Positions 30,428 to 42,300 of a DNA stretch of 64,000 nt are shown here, one piece after another. The stretch lies in assembly GCF_002234675.1 (NCBI RefSeq), contig NC_019881.2:17610494-17674493 (forward strand), written 5' to 3'. A program made the position numbers and the translations under genes. The first letter of the stretch is position 1; every line of letters starts with the position of its first letter. This DNA is from Oryzias latipes. Taxonomy: Eukaryota; Chordata; Actinopteri; Beloniformes; Adrianichthyidae. The notes beneath the pieces were generated by a model that was not told the DNA's origin, ran no database searches, and saw only the letters and a program-made list of their open reading frames with translations.

Positions 30428-33400
30428 TTACATAAAACGATCAGTCACATGTTGTATCTTCCACCTTTGACCACTGCACTTCTGAACTACAAGTTTGAAG
30501 GATCCATCTTCGCCTTTCGTGACCTCCAGACATCTCTTTGTGCCTCTGTTTCTGATAGGTCCTCCCTGGGATAAGACAAGTGTAAACATATAGGGTGTTT
30601 CTTTCACACGGATCGTCTTTATTTTTTAAATCATAGTCAAACTTTTAAATACATACCCGATTAAAATCCCATAACATGTGAAATGTCTTCTCTCTGGCCA
30701 TCTTGCAGTCACATAGATGTGGGTAGATGCCAGCGTTGGGGTCCACCAGGCAGTTATTATTAGCAGTTTTGTGGGAACCAATCGAACCGATGTACAATTT
30801 TCCGTCAGTGTGGTAATAACACCGCTACAACACACAAAAGATTCACTCATAAATAGAAAAAAAAACATTGGATTTTGTGCAGTAAATTTCTGAACGCACC
30901 TGATTGGACAAAAAGTGGCATGGATACAGTATTGGTGAGTGTACCGGAACCGGACCTTGGTCCACACAGAACTTTGGCGACAGCTCGTTAGTCAGCTAGA
31001 AAAAACATTGCGCAACCATTTAAAGATTTATCTTGATGAAAGTATTTTTAATTATGCTATAACATTGTTAATATGGTTTTTATCCTAAGCTAATCTTAAG
31101 CTTTAAGGTCACATGTTAACAAAAAGAGACATTAAAGATCCACTCCAATGAAAATCACGTTTTTTGGTGTGTTTAACATGTTCTTGTAGCATTTTTATCA
31201 TGATGGAGGACATGCATAAAGAAAATTAAGCTTGAAATTGCATTAGTTTTTCTTTTTTCAAATCGTTGTGAATCAGGAGCAGATGAAAAAAATCCTGTCC
31301 AAAAAAAGATCGTATTTGTGATGTAGAAACTATGCTGGGCGGGCCGTAAACTCCCTGCTCTGCTCTATTCTGATGCATCCACTTCTTGACAAATAGATCC
31401 ATAAATGTCTTTGTTTTCCTCATCTGAGCTGGCATCTGGCTCCAAACTGAACATCTGGATAGCTTTGATTATTCCTCGCCATATTTGTTGCATTTTAGCT
31501 TTGGGTGTGAAGGGCTGTAAATTAACAGAGCTCTCAATTGTGGGTGACAGAAAGGGGCGGCGGGGTTGCTCCATGCCATCAGTCGCTCTCACAACTCAGA
31601 GGTGAATTTCTAATGAACTCCTGCCGTTCTGAGGAAACCGTCCTAGAAAAAGTTTTTTGATTTTTGCCTAAAACCTACATACATATAATTAGGACCACTG
31701 GAAACGCTTTGAAAATAGGTCAAAGATGATCGGAGTGGAACTTTAACATATATTTATTGTGACTTACACCACCATAAGCAATCACGTCACTGATTGGTTG
31801 CAGCGACTGGTACACATGATCTAGGTACCATTGGAAGGGTTTGCATTTCAATCTCTCTCTGAGCTTCTTCCTCTCCGATACATCACCAAAATCTATCCCA
31901 TGGTTCTGTCAGAAAAATGAGACCATGTTTGATGGTGACCAAGAGCTGTCAGCCTGTCATGAAGCCATGACATCATCTGGAGGATGAAAGTGTAAACATT
32001 CATGAGACTTGGGATCATACGGATATCGGGAGATTCCAAATGATGTTGACGCTGGATTTGTGCTCGTCCATCCAAACTTCAGCCACCCTCTGTGCGTTAC
32101 GCCTCATCACGTCTCTCTGATCCGGGAGGTACGGCTTTTTAAATCTTTCAATGTGGGAAACTTTAGAGCAAGGAATTATCTCTATGCTGCCTCCACACAG
32201 CCACACCTGTACAAAACAACACGATTCCAGCACGCGTCAAACATTAAGAGACATTTTTTCCAGCAAGCAGCTCCTAAGATTTGTAGAAACAAAGCATTGC
32301 ACGCTCATTTTTACAAATTGTGTAAGAAATGTCACTTCAGTTTAATTCGGTTACAGAAGAAGGTTGTAAAAATGTAAATGAGGTGCAGAGTTTAAAAAAA
32401 AAAAGGAAGATGTGAAAGAAAACAGTGGGAAGAAGGACAAGAGATGTAGACAGAAAATATAAAAGAAAGAGATTAGTTAAGTGTAATTGAAAAAGATGCA
32501 GGGAGAAAAAAAAGAATGAAGAAGAGGGTAAAAAGGTAGGAAGTTGGAAAAAAAGAAAAGCTCCATGTCATCCAGACCTTTTTGCTTTTTTATTTTTTAT
32601 TTTTTGGACTGTGTACTTCAGTAAGATCTCTCTTCTGCTTTTGTTCATCAATAACGTTGCTTAAGTAAATTTGAAAATATAATGTTTTATGTAGATGAAT
32701 ATCTAATATGGATTTAAAGAAATATACAAACACCCTTGAGAGGAAGTTTGTTTGTCTTTGTGACTCACTAAATTCAAATTCAAACCACACTGTCAGAAAA
32801 CAATTCTTCAGACTTCTGACTCTGTGTAAAGTTCATCTTCCAAGCTTTGAATACCCACTCCAATGAAAATCCTGTATTTAACATGCTCCTGAGGCATTTT
32901 CCTGATAATGGACATGTATAAAGAAAACTTAAGCTCAAAATTGCTTATTTGTGATGTATAAAAGATGCTGGGCAGGCCTTAAGCTCCCGGGTCTGCTCCA
33001 TTCTGATGCATCCACTTGTAGACAACTAGACCTGTATAGCTCACCATTTTTGTTGCACCACTAATGTTAGGTTTGGGGTGTGAGGGGCTGTAAGCTAGTG
33101 CGAGAAAGAGAGGCGGGGTTCTCCTCACTATTGGTCCCGCCCACAACTCAGAGGCAAATTTCTAATGATCTGCTGATTTTTTGATTTTGACAAAAACCTG
33201 CAACACCGGAATCAAAAAACCCACTAGGGACAGTTTTACAATAGATCAGAAGATGAACGAAGTGGGACTTTAAATACAAATCTTACCCGGATGCCCAGCT
33301 CCACATTTTCACCTCCATAAATTTTCATTCCCCCGTCAAGGCTGCCAATCTCCCCAAAGAATTTACGGTCAGCAACAAGTATTCCCATGATTGAGGGGCT

Positions 33401-36400
33401 TCTAAAGTACAAAAGAAAGCATTAAAACATCACTGTCTGAACAGAAATGGTGACATATAAGGACATTTCAACATCCAGGGCTCACAGTGTGTGGCTTTAC
33501 GCAAGCTGTATTTTTCAATGAAAATTCTTTAAGATGCCATAATCTGGCCAAGTTATTAACAGACAATATCACCAAAAAGTAGCTGACATACTAATATTTA
33601 TTTTTTATTAATAAAAAAAACAACAAACTAAGACTTGAGTTGTAAAAGTTTGTTTTATGGTGACTCTTTCAAAGTAACTCTTACTTTCCGGGCTGTGATG
33701 TATCTCCTAAAGCGTACCACTCAGGTCTGAAGGATTCGTACATGCACCACAAAGCCCAGGTAAAACCGTGAGCATGAGGAGGATAGGGAACAACAGCAAA
33801 ATCATCGTAGTTGACTTTGTCAAAGACTGGTGAGAGGATCACCGTGCGGTCCTCTTTAATCCGAGCCAGCAGAGGCTCTGCCCTGCAAACGCAAAGACAA
33901 GGTCAGTAAAAAGCTTTTTTACAAACCAAATCAATAGTTAGCCTTTTAAACCAACCATTGTACATTGACTTCTATGTGAGCATCCAAGATGGCCACCACG
34001 TCTCCTGTTGCTGCTTTCCATCCTGACAGTCTGGCCTGAGTGAGGCCAAGCTGCTCAGAGTGTCTCACTTTCTTCACCAGGCCTGGACGCTCTTTATGAA
34101 TGAAGCTGATGTAGTCATCCAGCTTCTGCATCAAATCCTCTAGGGGGAAAAAGAATAGTCTTTTCTAAATCTTTTCAATATCGAAAAATCTTGTAATAAT
34201 CAAAATGTTAACCACAATTCCCTTAAAAGCCTATTGTACAAGTTGTTTTCTGCCCTGTAGTTCATAATCATTCCACTAGGGGCTGCAGAGAGGTTTTTCC
34301 TGTTCATTTCAAAGTGGCCACCTCAATGAAATCCTAAAAAAAGAACAGGAAAGTTAAACTCCTTTTTTCAAGCTTTATACTGAGAATAACTCATTTATTG
34401 TTATTCTTTTTTTATGACTGCTTGCTGTATTGAAATGATGAAAAATAAGTTTATGTTTAATTCCTATTTATAGTGGGTTAACAGTGGGTGACAAGGTAAT
34501 TTTTTTCTACTTATATGTATATTCTTCTATCCTAAACTAACATTGTAGTGAGTCAAACTTACCAAATCACCCAACGTATCATAATTGATGCATGTATATC
34601 TTATTTAAAAAACTTATAGAAAAATTCCTTTTTATGGAAATCATCAAAAGGTTTTAAAAACGTCTTAGTGGCATAAAATCTGAATTCTGTTTATATATTT
34701 GATATAGTGGGCTTTACAGGGTTAAACCCTAATATTATGTCAGTTTTACACACATATATGTTCCTATCCAACCCCAAAAATGGCTCCAATATTTTGAATG
34801 GCTAATAAAAGGGTTTGCAATACACGCTTCAGTTCTTGGTAAATTTAACCTCACCTCTAATCCAAACAAAAGTGCTGTAGGCTTCCTCTTCCCCATTTGG
34901 GGAATCAACACTTCTGTAAAGAACCATGTCTATGAATGTATTTGCGAAGTTTGTTCTCACCTCTCAAACTATTTACTTTTCAACAGAAGGCTGTCTGGGA
35001 TTCACACCTAAACTTTATTTTACAAAGATTATCCTCCCTAAAGTCTTGTCCAGACCTGCCTTCACCGTTCTCGCTGTGCCTCAGTTTACCTTTGGTGCTG
35101 TGATCATCAACCAGAATGATTTCTTTCAGCAGGCGGGCGGGCGTCTTGTCGATGATGCTGCTGACGGCCCTCTTGATGATGGAAAGGGCCTCATCCAGGT
35201 AGATCAGGATGACGCTGAGGGAGGGCAGGTCTGCTGGATATTTCTTCTCTGCACATCTGAGACGAAACATCATTTTTAGAAGTTTGTCCTATTGTTCAAC
35301 AAACACAATACGCGCATATCCTCGAGTAAACAGTTGGAAGAGGCTTGGTGTGAAATGGAAAAGTGATGCAAATCTCATGAATCTTGCTCCAGGCTTTTTC
35401 TTTCACAGCTCTACTAAGATGTATGAACTACTTGGTATCGTAATATTCTGGCCGGACACAAACCGCAATTATTAGTTTGTCCCCCATGGTCCAATTATTC
35501 ACAAACGGTCGGCACTTCTGTGAATAAAAAGTGAGGTCGTCCATCAGTACCAGATCTGAGTTGCTGATTGGTCAAAATTCTACCTGGTTTATGTTTCAAC
35601 GCACTTTAATGGCAGCACATTTTGTAAGTAGAGCTTGACATTGGTTGCTAAAAAACTTGCATAGAAAAAATAAAGAGTTTTGATAGCGGATGCCCGAAAC
35701 GTGCTTTATTTTTTATTTTTTTGCTTGTTTGTGTAGACTTTTCAGTAGAAGAGGCCAAATGGACATGAGGGAGGAGTGAACGTAGCGTAAAAATCCTTTT
35801 TGTGCTGCCACAGGAATCTCTGATCAAATAATAATTTAGAATTGATAGCTCTGTGACTTCAGGAAGCTGCATTTTGCTTTATCAGCTGCAAAGTAAAAAG
35901 ATTGAGGAGCTCTTTGTTTTTGGAGCAGATTCTTCTCATGGTACCAAAACAGTGTCTCCCATGCAAATTCGTTAATGGGTAAATGGATTCATCTGCTGCA
36001 GAAGGTTATAAGCTATGGAATGTTGTTTAACTGCTTACAGTTCTGTTTGTTCACACATATTAAATGTGAATGCCTGAAGGGACAGCATCCCTCTTTGAAC
36101 CTGAATGGCAGGTATCTTTAAGGTGAGGACTTGTAGGACGGATAAAATATTTACGGATAGAAACAAACTTTCAAATTGGTTGTCGATTTTTAACTACTAA
36201 GAGAATTTAATGGTGTGGCATTGGTTAACTTTTATGTATAAATTTTTTTTGTGTTTTGAACACAGAAATTTGCAAATGTGTTACAAATGTCAGTTAATTC
36301 CTGTAGTATTTTTTTACATAAATCAATCATAATTTGAAAAAGTTCTACTCCGATCATCTTTTGATCCATTTTCTATTTGTTCCCAGTGGTGTTGCTGTTT

Positions 36401-37566
36401 TTAGGCAAAATCAACAGCTCTGTATGATTTTTTTTTCTTTTTAGGACATGGTTCCTGTAGAGCGGCAGTAGTTTATTAGAAAGATTTACGTCTAAGCTGT
36501 GAGCAGGACTGCTGCTGCAGAGCAACCCTGCCCCTCTTCCCCTCCCTGTTGCCGAGACCTCAGAGCAATGAGCTTATGGCCCAATATCACAAATAAGCTC
36601 TTTTTAAAATATCATCATTTTTGTCTGCTCCTGATTCAGATCGATGCAGCTAAAGAAACATTCACAGATGCCATTTTTAGCTAATCTTTCCTAATATGTG
36701 TCCTCCCGTATCAGATAATGTCTCAGGAACTTGTTAAAAAAACAAAACATGATTTTTGTCAGAGTGGGTCAGAGTAAATGTGAAGTCACTGGTGCAGTAG
36801 AGAAACTCTGAAGTTACTCAAGGTGAGTCTCACCTGGAAGGCCTGGTGTCGGGCATCTCTCTGTTGAGTGGCAGCCTGTCGCTTAGGTAAGCATTGTAGC
36901 CGTAGTTCTTAAACAAACTCTCGGCTTCTTTCTGCTCCTCTTCAGACAGATGGTCCCCCCACTTGCGGAACAGAGGAGAGTTTGGGTAAAGTTTCCTCAC
37001 TGCCTTCCTCTCCTCCTTCCGTTCCGTCTCCATCACCGTTTTCTGCTTGTTGTTTTGCAGCAGACTGACTGTGAAAACATTTGGAGTTTTGCTCTCGTCG
37101 CTTTGTTTTCAATTTAAAACGTCCAAAAATAAGATTTCTCTGTGCTTAGTCTGTATTATTAATCTTAAAACTGTCATCAAAATAAACCTTAATGCATAGA
37201 ATGATCAAACTAAAGTTAAAAAAAACAAAAGCTTAAAACCATAATAGTACTTATTTAAAAAATTAAACTGAATCTTTCTGCTGCTACATCTTAAATTTGC
37301 AGTTCAAATGACTGTTTGTTTTCTGAAATCTTATTGAAATTCCTCCATAAAAGCAATGCCTCCTTTGACTCACTCAGCCTGTCGATGTCTGCTTCAATCT
37401 TGCTCATCCTCTGCAGGACCCCGTGACCCCTGATGGAGTCATTGAGGTGAACCCTCTGGAGGTTTCTGGAATAGTCATGAACTTCTCTTTTTATGGAGCC
37501 CAGGTAAAACATGGCCCAAACCAAGACAAAAACCATCAGCAGCCCTTTCAGACTGCCAGACCTCAT
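30428..37566 (-). CDS. galnt8: GalNAc-transferase 8-like, copy A
   Basis: A type II Golgi enzyme of the polypeptide GalNAc-transferase family, which starts mucin-type O-glycans. Exons on the minus strand: 37313-37566, 36834-37064, 35090-35256, 33956-34139, 33685-33882, 33287-33401, 32021-32206, 31768-31905, 30900-30995, 30657-30824, 30428-30565; total 624 residues (human GALNT8 637). Parts: start MRSGSLKG, membrane anchor ([15 protein letters not shown]), stem, GT-A domain with DAH metal motif (ILDAHIEVN), [11 protein letters not shown] motif with Tyr (the GALNT8/9/17/18 'Y' subgroup), then a ricin-type lectin domain ending in QRW. The start is the first Met shared by both copies. The exon 1 donor (ACA|GTCATT) is weak and chosen by frame. 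Introns contain three AAAGTCCCACTC repeats. Confidence 0.92.
31134..31744. mobile_element. AAAGTCCCACTC repeat, copy 3
   Basis: Ends AAAGATCCACTCCAATGAAA and GATCGGAGTGGAACTTT form an imperfect inverted repeat. About 610 bp, no coding frame, in intron 8 of galnt8 copy A. Contains 'TTTGTGATGTAGAAACTATG' and 'TGGGCGGGCC', recurring in other copies. Confidence 0.7.
32850..33271. mobile_element. AAAGTCCCACTC repeat, copy 4
   Basis: Starts ATACCCACTCCAATGAAAAT and ends GAAGTGGGACTTT. About 420 bp, same orientation and internal phrases as copy 3, in galnt8 copy A intron 6. Confidence 0.7.
36338..36771. mobile_element. AAAGTCCCACTC repeat, copy 5
   Basis: Reverse orientation relative to copies 3 and 4: starts AAAGTTCTACTCCGATCATC, ends TTTTTGTCAGAGTGGGTC. 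In galnt8 copy A intron 2. Confidence 0.65.
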
Positions 37567-37788
37567 CCTGTAAGTGAGGTTTAGCTTCACACTGAAAGAG
37601 GAGGAAGTTTACTTCAAATCCAGGTGTTCTTTGTCCTTTGTTGGTGTCTCCACTCCTTCCTGCACGAACAAACACTTTCTGTGAAAGTCTACACTTGCAC
37701 CTCCCACAAAGCAGTTAAACTACCAGCCCTCTGCAGGTAAAAGAAGCAAAATTGGAGGACAAATCAATTTGCTGTTTTGTTTACTGTA

Positions 37789-37995
37789 ATCCTTGTGCTA
37801 TCCTAGGCACTTTGACATTGGGAGTTGGGTCATCTAGACCCCACTAGACAGTGCTCTGAACCTTTTTTCTTCAATGATTTGTGATCTTCACTGGTGTCCA
37901 TGGATTACATGAAATCTTTCCACCTTTACCCACCTTTGTCATGGTAGGGAGAACACGTCAATGTAAGGGTGGGGTCATCCAAGATAGCACAAGGG
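37789..37995. mobile_element. piggyBac-type MITE, copy 1
   Basis: Starts (C)CCTTGTGCTATCCTAGGC and ends GATAGCACAAGGG next to TTAA (37996-37999). The CCC..GGG ends and TTAA target fit piggyBac. About 205 bp. The left TTAA is degraded. A hAT-type element begins 6 bp further on. Confidence 0.75.
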
Positions 37996-38001
37996 TTAAG
38001 C

Positions 38002-38631
38002 CAGGGATCTGCAACCTGTAAAGCAAACATAGCCATTTGGTCCAGCGAGAGTCCCGCTTCATGTTTAAGAAAATACACTTAATTTATTTTTTTGTGGCTA
38101 TTAATCTATTAATTTATAAAACGTAGTTTTAAATGATTTGCAATGTATTAATTGTAACAGTTTATGTTTTTTTTTATTTAACTTATTTTACTTTTGACAT
38201 CAAGACAAACAAGTTCCTTTTAAAATAAAATTTAAAATGAAGATCCTCCTCCTGTAGCAGATTTACTTCAGAAAAAAAAATGCAAGAAAGTCAAACATGA
38301 TATTTTTTATTTGGTGCACCGTCATCCTTTTTCTCCTTTTACTATTAAATGTAAACATGACAACACTGGTGAAGAGTATAATTTTAAAATATATATGTGT
38401 TTTTAGTACGGTATATTCTAACAGTAATTCAGTATGATAAGAGATTAAACCTTTTAGCATCCTTATCTGACATGCTAAGAATCTAAACATAAATGATAAA
38501 ACCTTGTTAACTTAAACAAATTACACCAGAAATACAAAAAAGGAAAACATTATTCATTTAAACTGTTTGTATTTTTTCTTTAAAGCCAATGAGCCACATG
38601 TGGCTCTGGAGCCTCAGGTTGCAGACCCCTG
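38002..38631. mobile_element. hAT-type MITE
   Basis: Ends CAGGGATCTGCAACCTG and CAGGTTGCAGACCCCTG, a TIR with one or two mismatches typical of hAT/Charlie-like MITEs. The flanking 8-mers (GGTTAAGC and CTTTACGC) are only partly alike, consistent with an aged target duplication. AT-rich interior, no coding frame. Confidence 0.75.
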
Positions 38632-39398
38632 CTTTACGCTTACAGTTTCAGTCAGAATTTCATTATTTTAACCATATAGACTAGAGAAACACTGATCTAT
38701 CATGGAAGTGCTCCCCTGCTGGACTTAGGTAGACCCTCACAGCCAGGATGACAACTGAGTTAAACAGCAATAATTTCCATCAGAAAAAACTGGAAAAAAC
38801 GAGAAGGAACTGCTCCCCCCACATTTCACCAACACCAGTAGAAATGCATACCTGATCCTGCATTATATTTTATTGCTGAAAACAGTTTCTTAACCCAACA
38901 GGAGCCATCAGCATTTTGCTGATGCTTCACTTTGACATAATTTCATAGTTTTTGTGCTCAGTCTCAACTACATGTTGTTTTTAACAAAACTAATGCAAAA
39001 CTTTGCTTTTGGTTGTTTTATTTTATTAAATTATAAGTAACTTATCTTTATCAGCTGTTTTTTCCTAATTACAATCAGTTTCCACTGCATATTTTATTCA
39101 TTTACATTTGTTTGTGAATTTTACCCTGGTAGTGTGAACATTTTGTTACTTTAATAGATGTTTATGACCAACATGAGGTTGCTCTGGAAAAGCATAGTTT
39201 AGTGGAACCCAATAAAAGGCAAGAAACGAGTGGAGAGATCAAATCAAAAACATTTACAGTGTTTTTTTGTGGTAATAATAGCTACTTTTCAATTGTCAAA
39301 ATGTGAGGAAAATTAAGAAATTCATATAAAAAAAAAACTCCTAAAAAGCCCAAATATAGACGTGTAACTCAATAAAGAGTCACTTTTGCAGAAATAAG

Positions 39399-42300
39399 TT
39401 AGTTTTTCTGCGCGCTAACGTGATCTATGACATATTGGATCTTCCAGCTTTGACCGCTGCACTGGTCAATGACGAGTTTGAAGTGTCCATCTTGACCCCA
39501 AGCGACCTCCAGACATCTCTTTGTCTGCTTGTTCTGGATCTGTCCTCCCTTTTATTAGAAACACAGACATGTTATGTCTCTTTAAAATATGACTCCCATT
39601 CTGTTTTGACAGAATAAACCAGTGAGTACCTGTTTAAAATCCCATAACATATGAAATTTCTTCTCTTGGGCCACCTTGCACTCAAAGAGGACCGGAAGAT
39701 TCCCAGAACCGAGGTCCACCAGACAGCTATCGCTGTTGTATTTGTGAGATTTGATTCCACCGATGTAGAGTTTGCCGTCGGTTTTGTAATAACAGTGCTA
39801 AAAAAGAACAGAATATCCTGATCAGCTGTAAATCCAACATATAGTTTGTTTAGGATCAATGTCTGAACCCACCTGAGGAGAGTAGAAGTGGCATGAATAC
39901 ATTATAGGTGTGTGTCCTGGTTTTGGGCCTTGGTCCACACAGAGATCTGGCTTTAGATTATTAATCAGCTGTCAATAGAAACCAAAATGTTCTCACAAAT
40001 AGTTTTAGTAAAATCTGCATCGTTGGCCGTTGTGGTTAGCGGTTTTACCTCAGCCCTGGTTCGAATCCCAGCCCACATGTCTCTACCAAATCCGAGTTCC
40101 TGATTGGTCAAACTGGTTTTACCTTCAACAAGCGTTCAATGGCTGCGCGTTTTGCACGTAGAGGCCAAAAATAGATGTGAGACTTTTGAACGTGAAGCCT
40201 AATTAACCCTTGTGCTATCCTAGGCACTTTAACAGTGGGAGTTGGGTCATCTAGACCCACTAGACAGTGCGCTGAACCTCTTTTCTTCAATGATTTGTGA
40301 TCTTTACTGGTGTCCATAGATTACATGACAGCCTCTCCACCTTTGTCATGGTTGGGATAACACGTCAATGTTAGGGTGGGGTCATAGGATAGCACAAGGG
40401 TTAAAGAGTGTTTATTGCTTTATGAGGCCTTATTTTAGTTCAGTTAAATCTAAGACTTTTTAAGGATCAGCAGCCACCCTGTATGAAACATATTTTTGGT
40501 CTGTGGAAGAAGCCAGAGTGCCCAGAGAAAATCCACACATGCTCAGGGAGAACATGCAAACTCCACACAGAAAGGACCCAGCTGGGATTCAAACCAGGGC
40601 GTCCTCACTGTTACTTAAGTGTGCTAACCACTACACCAACATGCAGCCTCCATTTTTTGGTGTAAACTAAATATAAAAAGTACATTTGCTTTGTTTCAAG
40701 CTCCTTAGAGTCAAAAATATTGGAGTGAAAAATAGACTCCTAATCCTGTGGGCATTTTCTTTACTCACAGCTCCATAACCAACCAAGTTATGAATGGGTT
40801 TCAGAGAGGTGTACACATGATCTAGAAACCACTGGAAGGGTTTGCACTTCAGCTTCTCTCTGAGCTTCTTTCTCTCCGACACATCTCCAATGTCAATCCC
40901 ATGATTCTGCAAGAACAAGTCGACCTCATGAGAGCATTTCTCATAATCAAAAGCAGCTATTTTGTATTAAACATAATCAGATTATTCAGATAGAAAAAGC
41001 TAAGAATCCTGTGAGCAATAATGAGACGTCAGATCATACTTCTACTGGAAGGTTCCAGGCGATGTTGATGCTGTGTTTATAGTCATCCATCCAAACTTCA
41101 GCCACCCTCAGTGCGTTTCTCTTCATCATGTCAGACAGGTCTGGGAGGTAGGGCTTGCGGTATCGTTCAATGTGGGCAATTTTAGAGCACGGTATTATCT
41201 CTATGCTGCCTCCACACAGCCACACCTGCAGGGAAAAACAGCCAACTCTTTAAAAAAAAGAAGTACAAACTAGAAGACTTATTTTGTCTTCAGACGGGAA
41301 TCTACTATGATCTAAAACACAATAAGAAATGTTTGATTTTATATACAACACTTGTATACAAATAACTGTGATATTGAAATTACCTATTAATGTCTATTTA
41401 TTTTTTGTAAAGGGTGTTTTCATTCAACCATGTGTGTCTATATTACAAAAAATTCTACAGCCAGATTGTTTAAGGGGTTCTTTTCAATTAAATCCTTTTT
41501 TATATATTTTTTTTCTTTTTTCTCAGATATTTGATTTGGGGAAAACTTTAAAAATTTGCTTCAGCTGCACTCAAGCTAATTTTATTTTAACTTGAATTAT
41601 TTTTGTTTCAATTCAGTTTGTTTAGAAAGCACTAAATGACAGCTCAGGGTGTTTCAAGGCGTCACACTAAAAAGAAAGAAAATGAGCTAAAAATGGTCCT
41701 TCTTACTATTTTAAGAAAGGGCCACAGACGTTCAAGCAAAGTTCAAAACACACACAAACATTAAGATAAAATAGGATCGCTTTTAAAACTTTTAAACCTT
41801 AAATGAAAAAAGTGTATGCTTCAATGTTTTATGGATTAGGATGTGATTTGGAGTTGAAAAATGTAACGCAATCTCACCCGGATGCCCAGCTCCACATTTT
41901 CCCCACCGTAAATTTTCATTCCACCGTCCAGACTTCCGATCTCCCCAAAGAACTTGCGATCAGCAACAAGAATCCCCATGACAGAGGGACTTCTGTGGAC
42001 ACAAAGCAAACCAAATGACTAAGAATGTAAATGTCAGGCTACTGTAGCAGAGCAGAAAGGCTAGAAACCCACTCTGATCATCTTTTGATCGATTTTCAAA
42101 GCGTTCCCTCTGTCGTTTTCTAGGACGTTGTGTCTGCAGAGCGGCAGGAGTTCATTAGAAATTCACTTGTGATTTACGGGCTGGAGCAACCCCGCCCCCC
42201 TTACCCTCCTCATGGGCTTGTAGCCCGCCCAACGTATGTTCTACATCACAAATACGATCTTTTTGAAACTGCTTTTTACCTTCTGCTCCTGATTTACAAT

